Shown here piece by piece: positions 55,475-64,000 of a stretch of DNA of 64,000 nucleotides. The translations under genes were made by a program, and so were the position numbers. The stretch lies in assembly GCF_000182925.2 (NCBI RefSeq), contig NC_026506.1, positions 1,116,001 to 1,180,000 of the forward strand, written 5' to 3'. Each line of letters begins with the position of its first letter. The stretch's first letter is position 1. This stretch comes from Neurospora crassa OR74A. Taxonomy: Eukaryota; Ascomycota; Sordariomycetes; Sordariales; Sordariaceae. Below the pieces are notes generated by a model that was given only the letters and a program-made list of their open reading frames with translations, did no database searches and was not told the DNA's origin.

Positions 55475-56104
55475 GGTGAAGATTGCGAAAAGGGATATTG
55501 CCAAAGGGTATCTCGGAGAACAAAAAGCTCGGATTGCTCAATGGATGTCGGACTGGATGACTGAGTGGTAGCAAGAAGCTCCTTTTATGCCGAAAGTTCT
55601 GCTGAAAGGTCTAGAGGTATCGCCATGGTGTTGTTAGGTGATGCTATCGTCGGCGATTGTTCAGCCCCGAGTAGCGGCAAGTCGGCAGCCGTTGATATAT
55701 GAACTCCATGGTGAAAGAGCCATCGTGTCTGACGTGCGTGGCATCTGGCCTATTACAGGAGACTATATCATGGTTGGTTTCCTGAATAGGGACAAAAGGA
55801 GAGGGGAAGCTGAGTGCAATGTCGCATGGTGGCTATCTCGTACATGTTAAGGAGCATTCGCTCACTGATAAGTTTGCTTTCACCCCGCGTTGCCACATAT
55901 CAGTGGAGAATGGTGGTTGTGAAATGTTCCCGCCCTCGTGGTGGAGCGGTGGTGCAATCTTGGCTTTGATCACGGAATCGCGAGTGCGAATGTACATTCC
56001 CACACTCAATCGCCTGTGCAGTCTTGGCAAGAGGTATGTGTGCGTGCACACACACACACCGCATTTAACAAATCTGGCCATTTGACATCGCTTTATACGA
56101 CTCA
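55475..56104. other. Dioxygenase promoter, up to the heterochromatin edge
   Basis: About 630 bases of normal composition, with a CA repeat at 56048-56060. It should hold the dioxygenase promoter. No gene. Confidence 0.6.
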
Positions 56105-56329
56105 ACTCAATCGTTTAATATCGAAATCTAGCTAAAACTGGTGTAAAAAGTCGATATTTTAATATTCTACGTTGTGTAGTTGTTTATTTTGATATTTATA
56201 TTGTTTTTTAAATTATTATTAATATAGTACGCTACCCTAATACCCGCTAGAAGGTATTAATAATAATAATATTAGTAAATAATAAGTATTCTAATAACGT
56301 TACTAAGATTATTAATATAAGTATAAGGA

Positions 56330-57140
56330 GTGCGTAGAAATATAAGTATACTCTATTGGATATTAGTAAAGTATTTTTACTATTGCGAGCTTCCTAGAAT
56401 ACTAAAAAGCTTCCTATATAGGCGTTTAAAGTATAGCGTATATTATATTGCTCCCTATACTTTATTAACTATAATTAATATTATAAAGGAAGTTATAAAC
56501 CTCCTTATATTGAAACCCAATTTATACTTCGACGAGATTTGTATTTTTTTGGCTAATGAGTATAATATGTACGTTTCGACTGAAATTGTACGGTAGTACC
56601 TTCGATAGGAGAAGTGGAAGAAGAAGCGATTTTATATAAAGGTATTATAATAATCCCTTATATTAGTAGTTAAATAAATGTTAAAGATTTCTTTATTTAT
56701 TGTAAAGATGTTTGTATTTTGTAACGAGTTTGGTATAGACCGAAGGGACGGCGTTCGTTGTATTAATTAGGTACTCTACAACGCTATTATAATAGTATTA
56801 AGTAAATTCGTACGCAGTACACAGTATTACCTCCTCCTAATTATTATAGTAAATAGGCTATTTAATATATTAGTATTTAGAGGTACAATAAATTTAGCCG
56901 GGGTTTAGGATTAAATAGTAAAATACTTATTCTTTAAAATAAATTTATTTCCTAATTGTAATAGTATTTTAGTAATAAATAATATTAATTAGCACCCCTA
57001 TACCGAACTTTAATACACGTATAATTAGAAGGGGGTTCTATTATAGTATTTACTATTATACTCTCCCGAGTTTAACCTTATTAAAATATATTTTAGCAAT
57101 TTTAAATAGTAGTTTAAGAGGGTATATTGAAATAGCGAGG
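56330..57140 (+). mobile_element. RIP-degraded Tc1/mariner-type (DDE_3) DNA transposon relic
   Basis: A still-open frame of 88 codons (56330-56596) and the same-frame sequence after it retain the order of a fungal Tc1/mariner-like transposase. PNLYFDEICIFLANEY and VSTEIVR resemble the helix-turn-helix end; FCNEFGIDRRDGVR at about 56716-56757 sits where the first catalytic Asp-Glu-Ser block with DRRxGxR is found; VFRGTINLAGV near 56869-56901 is the typical mid-domain block; ILVINN (about 56965) is where the second catalytic Asp is expected but Asn is read, as a G-to-A RIP change would give; and YSPEFNLIKIYFSNFK near 57061-57108 replaces the usual final block with its Glu. Several stops interrupt it. 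Terminal inverted repeats were not found. Family placement is by motif memory. Confidence 0.6.
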
Positions 57141-57330
57141 AAACTACAACAACAACACCAACACCACTACAGCCATTATAAAGACCGTAGTTCTCGGATG
57201 TCTAATTAGGTAGAGCTAGGTAGTAAGTAATTTCCAAGCCTTTCTCGGAAGGTCGAGATGGGAGGCATTAAACTAGATACGGTTTACTAGCGTCACGCAT
57301 CTTATTGTGTGGTTTAATGTTTAGTTTTCG
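57141..57330. other. Island of less-mutated sequence inside the RIP region
   Basis: A stretch with CAACAACAACACCAACACC and following bases of near-normal composition, including CpA steps that RIP should have removed. It has no open frame of note. It may be short unique DNA between repeats, or a single-copy insertion younger than the RIP around it. Confidence 0.5.
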
Positions 57331-60300
57331 GTGGAAAGTAAGGATAGTTATTAAATCTTTTAGCATCCTCTTCCTAGAGGCAGATAGAGAAATAAATAAA
57401 CATTCCTTTAAGAGGAATAAATAATTATTTAATATAATAAACAAATAGAGGTAAATAATTAGAGATTACTAAAAGCAAATCATTCTTTTTTTACTAAAAA
57501 TTAAAATTAAAAGATTAATTATTTAATATAACAATTAAATAAATATTATAATAATCTATTATATTATCCTTTAAGGTTCAATATCCTATCCTTCCTTTTT
57601 TCTCTTTTTTCCTTTTATTATCCCTATTTTTCTACCTCTTCTAGTCCATTATTTTATTAAGTTAGCCCTTTATTCTTTATCTTTTGTCTATGCTAATTAT
57701 TTAGATCTATTTAATCTAGAAAGTGTGTCTTTTAATCTAGTATTTTTATTAAAAATTCGAAAAAAATCACTATAGAAAATCAATGTATATATTCTTGTAT
57801 ACCACCCTAAATTAAATCTTCCCTTTAAATTTACAATAAATCCTTTAAATAAATTTATTATTAAATATATATATATACATAATTAGTATCCCCCTTTATT
57901 ATTTCTATTTCCTCTATACCCCCTCTCACCCTTGTAAATCAAATCCTTTTCCTTAATACTTTAAGTAAGGAGACAATTATTTATATTTTTAATAATATTA
58001 TTCTAAATTATTCCAATAAGCATTAAAGGTCCTTATAACTTTAAATAAATATTTAAATTAAACCTTTCTTTAAATTTTATTAGAATTTGGGTAGGGTTAT
58101 TCGGATTATAGTTAGGAAGGCTATTTAGTTTACGCTCTATACGGCGAACGGGATAGACTAATAAATTTACTATAAATTTATAGGAATTAAAATTAAGTAG
58201 TATATTTATAGCTATTTTATTAGGTATTGGACTTCGGCTTATAATAGGTATCTCTCTTATAAAATAGAAATTCTCAAATCCGGTTACTAGAAATAATCCT
58301 TATTGTAAAATAGACATAGGATTTAATAGTATACGCTTATATTGAGAGGAATGGGGAGGGGTAGATAGGTTCGACGGCCTCCTAAAATCTAAAGGGATTA
58401 GTAATTAATTAATCCACTTTATTTAAATAAATATTTATATTAAATTTATAAATAATCCCAAACTACTTAGTAAATTAATACTTCTTAATATTAATAGAGC
58501 TTTATTTTTTAATAATAGTTCGAGAATTCCTATATTCCTAAATAGTAGAGGAATTCGTAATTATATCTAATTTATTAGAATATTAAAAAAAAGAGCGTTA
58601 ATTCCCCTAGAAGGGTTAGATATAATTAGCGTTAAACTATAGCGCATATTATTATTAATAATTAATTAAATAGAGGTACTCTATCTCCTAATTAATTAAG
58701 GATTTAGGGGTAATAATACCGCTAAATAAAATAAAATTAGAATAGAAGACGGCTAATTCGTTATCCTAGAACTTTACAAACGAATTATAATTTATTAAGG
58801 CGGAGTTAGAATTAATTATATAGAAGAATCTATAAACGGGGGTAAATAAATATTATTAGAGGAAGAGGTTAATCTTCTAACTTCTCTTCGTTTTATTATA
58901 AAAGTAGGAGAGGAAGATGTAGATAATAAAGAGTTAGAGGATAAGGAATTATCTTTACTACTTCCTTTAATAGGTCTTATAGATATATATTAAAATAAAA
59001 AAAGGTTAATAAGGGCATTAGGGCTATTATATAGCTAATACCGAGAGAGGATCTCTATACTTCTTAGTCCTTATATACGGCTATTAATATTCTAAGTAAT
59101 ATAATTCCTTAGCTATATAAGACGCTAGGGCTTTCCTTTAATACCGTATATATATTTACTTTATTAGAATAAAAAGCTATTTAATCTTTAGTTAATTATA
59201 TATAATACTTTAAATTTAGGCTTACGAGGTGGATTATTAGAGTGCTATTACTTTATTCGTAAGGTATTATAAATTATTTTCTAATACTACTATATTATAA
59301 CGTTTTCTTTCTATTCCTAATTAAATACCGTATAATATTTCTATATTGTACTTTATTACCAAGTCTTTAACTTTAATATTTAGAAGTTTAAATTATATTC
59401 TACTAATCTTATTCTTATAACTTCTACTATTATTAATTTATAAATCTAATTAGAAGCTTGGGTAATAAATTCAACCTATTAAATAATAAAACCTAAATCT
59501 AATTTTAATGCTCCCCAAATGTTGAATTTTTAAAACAATAAAATTAAAGCCGTCTTTATATTTTTTAGTATATTGTCTTTAAAATTAGAGTTATAGTAGT
59601 CCTATTGGCCTGCCAATTAATTAAAGATAGCTATAGCGAAATAGTAGTTCTTAAAGTAGAAAGGGATTACTTAAAACCTCTTATTTTTTATAAGTAATAC
59701 AATATTGTTCGGATTACTCATAAACCTCAAAATCCTACTATTAAGTTAAACACACTTATTTAGTACAAAAATCATTCTTACCCCTTTTCTAATTACCTAC
59801 AAAAGTAGGGCAACTAAATTATTAATATAAGTATAAGTATATTTATTAATACTATGCCAAAGGTCGGCCAAGCGTACTACAATTTATTTCCAATTATAAA
59901 AACCTTTCTTATTAAGTAGGAAGGCGCCCACCTAATTAAGTTATAATCTATAATAAAAGAGCCTATCGAATAATTTATTAAATTCTAGTTCGTTATAAAG
60001 TATTTTTAAATCGTATTACTAGTTTAATTAAATCCTATTCAATTTAGGATACTCTAAAGGTATATATCCGTTCTTTGAATTTAAATTTCGAAGGAAGCTA
60101 AAGTATATTTTACAATATAGTAGCTTATTCTTATATTTTAGGATCCAACTACGTAGTTGGTTTATTTTTATAATATGTAATTATATTTTAATCCTTTATA
60201 ATAAATTAGGAAAGGATCCCCAACAATCTTATATATACTAATTAATAAAGCCTTAATATATTATCAATATTAGCTCAAACGCTTTATTCGTATTAGGTCG

Positions 60301-60798
60301 ATTTATTCAATTAATAAACGGTTAATTAAATATAAATTTAATAGCTTCTTTAGTCTATTTCTACTAAAAGCTTAATAATAGCGTAATTACTAGGCTATTA
60401 AGGTAGTTAGCAATCGGTACTTTACTATAGCCGCGTAAGAATTGAATACTGCGAGTAATAATAGGCTACTAAAGTTGCTTACTATTAGTATTGCCGGATT
60501 TAACTATATTACTCTAATTTAAAGCAATTTTAGGCCTTTTGCCCTTAGTTTTAGTAAATTTAATTATATTATTACTACTAGAGGTAGCCTTAGCCTTATT
60601 ATTAGAAGAAATACGGTTATTAGAAGATATAATAATAATATAATATCTTAAATAAGTATCTAATTTATATTTAGTAGGAAGGAAGGGTCAAGTTAATATT
60701 TAAATTGTATTAAATCAAGTTTGGGGGAGGAGTGAAGGATATAAGTCGTATTAGATTGAAATTGTTATAATAGAGAAGAGAGTACTTAAAAGTCTTAG
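57331..60798. other. AT-rich DNA without recognisable coding remains
   Basis: About 3.5 kb of strongly RIP-like sequence. Repeat families are likely, but I could not assign any with confidence and see no gene. Confidence 0.6.
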
Positions 60799-60898
60799 NN
60801 NNNNNNNNNNNNNNNNNNNNNNNNNNNNNNNNNNNNNNNNNNNNNNNNNNNNNNNNNNNNNNNNNNNNNNNNNNNNNNNNNNNNNNNNNNNNNNNNNN
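60799..60898. other. Assembly gap of exactly 100 N
   Basis: One hundred consecutive N, a conventional size for a gap of unknown length, so distances across it are not reliable and the two sides may belong to different repeats. Confidence 0.99.
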
Positions 60899-61899
60899 AT
60901 ATTTAGAAGTAATCTTTCTAATTTAAAATAGTCTAAACTAATAGTAAGTTAATTTTCTCACCGAACTTATATTAATTCGTCGAATATAATTATAAACCAG
61001 TACTAAATTTCCTACTTATAGTTTTACAATATTAGGTTTAATCTTTCTTTTATTTATAATATTATAGTATTCTACAACCTTTTACTTTATAACGGAAATT
61101 CGTTCGGTTATAAGATTAAATTTATAGTCACTATCTTAAAATAAACGGGCTCTAATAAATATTAAATCGAATTAAGCTTTAAGTAATCTATTATTTTATA
61201 TATTACCCTATTATATAATTCTCTAAAAAAGTAAATTAAATTCAATTAGTAAAATAAAATTATATCCGTAACCGAAGTAGAAGGGAGTAAAACCATAGTT
61301 CCCTCGGATTATAGTCCAGTTTATAAATAAAATATAAAACAGTTAGGGCTTTTAATTAGTCCCTATATTACTAATAAACTTTATAAGTACTATTATAATT
61401 AGGAAGTACTTAAATTTATTTACCCTATTTACTTTAGAGTTATAGGGTAAGATCCTAATGAAAGGGATATTGAATTTCGTTAGTAGGTCGTTACAATCTT
61501 TCCAAAATTCGGAACTACTATTAATAACAATTAATAAGGGTAAGCCCTATCGATAAATAATTTATATTTTAATAAAGCGAATTATATATTTAGAATTTAC
61601 TTTAAGGAGGATATTTACTTCTACATAACTAATAAGGTCATCCCGTACCTCAATAATTCTAATTCTTTTACCGTTCGTCCCTAATATATACTAAATATTT
61701 AGTATCTATTTATAAAAAGATTATAACGATAGATTAATATACTAAAAAACATTAATAAACTATTTAGGATTCTATTTCTAATAATTTAGGCAAGACCTAA
61801 TACGTTTTTCTATATAGGAATAAATACCCTTCTACTAATAGAAATTAGTAATACAACAATAAATTACTTCTTTTCCCTTATAACTAACTTTATTATAAT

Positions 61900-63700
61900 A
61901 TTTATAGAAGATAATATTACAATTAGTATTATTATTTACTAATTTATATAGTAATTAATTAGGATTTATAGGATATAACTATAGAGTTCCTTTATAGAAG
62001 AAGAACTATAGGGCTTCGGTCTTCTAGCACCACTATTCTAATTCAATAATCAAATAGAAAGGTAATTCCAATATTTAAAAGTACTTAGTAATCCTTTAAG
62101 AGTAGTAAGTCTAATAACCCTTTAAAGGTTCCTAATTTTTCTTCCCTTCATCTAATATTCTATTAAATTTAATTATATAGATTTATTAATCTACATAATT
62201 ATTAATATCCTCTTTATTAACTTTATTCCACTAATTTACTACCAAAGGAGGTATACGAGAAAGGTTATCGGTTATAATATTCTTTTTTCCTAAGATATAT
62301 TTTACTTCGAAGTTAAATAGTCGAATCTAAGTAATTTAGCATATAATTATTATTGCCGGGATATTAAACACTATACTATTTAATTAATATACTATAACTT
62401 AAGTATTAATTTTAATAATAAAGCGGACGCTGAATAGATAGCGTTTAAGCCGTTTTAAAGTATAAAATAGCCCTCAAAATTCCTACTTAGTAACGTTATA
62501 TCTTTTCTTAGCTTCTAACCAAATACCACTTTCGAACCGATAAAGGTAGCGTCTACTATCTAATCTAATTTATTTAATAACCGTTCCCCAACCAATTAGT
62601 AATACATTTATTATAAGGAATATATTATTATAACGGGTATTATTATAAATAATAGGTATAAAATAAAGAGCCGAAAGAACCTTATATTATAAATATTTTA
62701 AAGCGAACTATTTATTCTCGGTTTATTACTATACTACATTTTTTTTAAGTAGAGTATATAAAGGTTAAACTATTATAGTAAAATCCTTAATCTAAATTCG
62801 GTAGTACCCAATAATCCCTAGGAAGGCTCTTAATTACTAAAATTCTTTGCCTTTCTACTTAGTAAATTTATAATCTTCCTATTAAAGGATTCTAAATACT
62901 TTGTAGGGTAAAGGCCGTTAACCGTCTTTTAAATAGAAGTATTTTACAAGCTTAACTTCCGGCTAACACTATTTGGATTTTTCGGCTACAATAGTATAGC
63001 TACTAAGCTCGATATTAATTAGGATTTTATTAATATTAATTAAATAATCAAAAATATACTTACGTATATTAGGTCGAACCTCTAAGCCATTATAATTTAT
63101 AATAATTAATTTAATATAAATATTATTTAGGTAGGGCTAATATATAATTAGGATTAAATTATATAGTACTTTAATTATTACACAAGAGAATTAAATAATA
63201 GAGTTCATTCCTCTTTAGAGTAATATAATTATCCTTTTTACTCCTATTATACTCTAGAAGATAGTTATATCCCTACTCTTTTCGTTAAAAGGGATTTAAT
63301 TGTATTTAAAAAAGAGGTTAAGGAGGGAAAGTATTTTGAATCCTCTAAATTCTTTATTAAATTCTTTATAATTAAGAGGGATATTAGAATTATATAAAGT
63401 AATAACATTAATCCGTTAAATATTATTAATCAATTAAAGGCCGCTATCTTTCTTAAATATTAAAAACTAATTATTCTAGTAAGCGGTATAACTATCTTCT
63501 AATATACCTCGCTAAATTCAATCCTTTAATAGTTCGTAAACTTTCTAGTAATTAACCTTTAGTATAGGGATTAATTTATATTACTATACCGAATATAAGA
63601 TAGTCCTGATTTTTTAGGGAGGGAAAACGTTGGGTTCAATTTTTCCTATATAATTAAAATCCCAAGCAAAAGCCGCTTTACAGTTTTGAAGGATATAAAT
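61900..63700 (-). mobile_element. Ty3/gypsy LTR-retrotransposon fossil (pol part), heavily broken
   Basis: On the minus strand this stretch shows scattered remains in the order of a Ty3/gypsy pol region, with end-of-reverse-transcriptase and RNase H-like parts recognisable. The limits are approximate. It is RIP-mutated throughout, with very many breaks, and is certainly dead. LTRs were not identified; the element would run off the right edge of the window for its 5' part, and the integrase part would lie toward the assembly gap. Age: at least one sexual cycle with RIP, and probably many. Confidence 0.55.
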
Positions 63701-64000
63701 AAATATTTTTTATTCCTCCTTAGTTAAACTATTATATAAATTATAAAGTATAGTTTTAAGGCGTTTGGGGGTTAGCCGTTTTCTTTTAAGTGTATTTAAG
63801 AATTATAGTATAAGAATTTTATTCTATAGCGACGGATAAATTGTCTTTCGTTATTCTAATTTATCTTTTAAAGCTTTTAAACGCTATAGTTTCTATTCTA
63901 AGTTTCCTTTTAGCTTTAATCTATTAGAAGGTACATTATCGATTAGTAATACCTTCTAATCTTTCCGCTTATATATAGTATAGGTAGCGAAATTCTTAGA

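Larger units (their letters stand above)
56105..64000. other. AT-rich, RIP-mutated repeat region
   Basis: From about 56,105 to the window end composition changes abruptly to mostly A and T, TpA steps are everywhere and CpA/TpG are almost gone while CC, CT, GG and AG remain. This is the mark of RIP, which mutates C to T at CpA in duplicated DNA of Neurospora in the sexual cycle. No functional gene is visible. It is probably methylated constitutive heterochromatin; whether centromeric, subtelomeric or dispersed cannot be told from the window. Confidence 0.92.

Noticed and set aside
56105-64000. AT-rich region as mitochondrial DNA or contamination
   Set aside because: The dinucleotide pattern (loss of CpA/TpG, not general AT drift) and the transposon remains fit RIP of nuclear repeats; it is continuous with normal nuclear genes on the left.

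Overview
The window looks like nuclear DNA of a filamentous ascomycete, and within that group a Neurospora species or a very close relative. Reasons: short spliceosomal introns of about 50-110 bases with GTRNGT...YAG ends; Kozak contexts of the CA(M)MATG type; an intron-bearing tRNA gene; GC-rich, codon-biased genes separated by long intergenic DNA full of simple repeats; and a right-hand end (about 56.1-64 kb) that is extremely AT-rich and almost lacks CpA/TpG, the signature of repeat-induced point mutation (RIP). An adenylosuccinate synthase gene (the Neurospora ad-8 locus product) sits between a secreted nuclease and a DUF3716 gene. Genus level is an inference; no database was consulted.

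Layout. 1-2090: 5' part of a large, disordered hypothetical protein on the minus strand. 2091-8.3 kb: a repeat-rich divergent intergenic region. 8.48-10.53 kb (+): secreted endonuclease/exonuclease/phosphatase-fold nuclease. 11.14-12.99 kb (-): ad-8, seven exons including a 14-nt microexon. 14.08-15.49 kb (-): DUF3716 Cys-rich protein. 16.9-19.65 kb (-): GH55 exo-beta-1,3-glucanase. 19.65-26.9 kb: gene-poor, with tRNA-Ala(AGC) (36-nt intron), tRNA-Val(AAC) and one candidate small Cys-rich ORF. 26.87-28.53 kb (+): UDP-galactose-type nucleotide-sugar transporter. 29.63-34.50 kb (+): MER3/HFM1 meiotic helicase. 35.35-36.88 kb (+): Gfo/Idh/MocA oxidoreductase. 37.06-39.78 kb (-): ten-exon MFS transporter of the allantoate/pantothenate permease type, with a 7-nt microexon. 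43.68-45.06 kb (-): Pth11-like seven-helix membrane protein. 45-49.8 kb: gene-poor, with a well-formed 87-bp inverted-repeat element flanked by TA (a MITE) and a 23-G run. 49.81-51.71 kb (+): GMC oxidoreductase. 52.10-53.54 kb (-): auxin-efflux-carrier-family protein. 54.22-55.47 kb (-): TauD/TfdA dioxygenase. From about 56.1 kb: RIP-mutated heterochromatin with a recognisable Tc1/mariner-type transposase relic, a Ty3/gypsy fossil and a 100-N assembly gap.

The genes form no operon or obvious cluster; they are ordinary, independently transcribed fungal genes for purine synthesis, cell-wall glucan turnover, Golgi glycosylation, meiotic crossover formation, transport and small-molecule oxidation. 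I found no previously undescribed multi-gene system. The observations most worth checking are the two microexons (7 nt and 14 nt), each supported by restoring a conserved family motif, the 87-bp MITE, and the sharp euchromatin/RIP boundary with a datable DNA-transposon relic. All exon boundaries are read by eye from splice signals, phase and family conservation.
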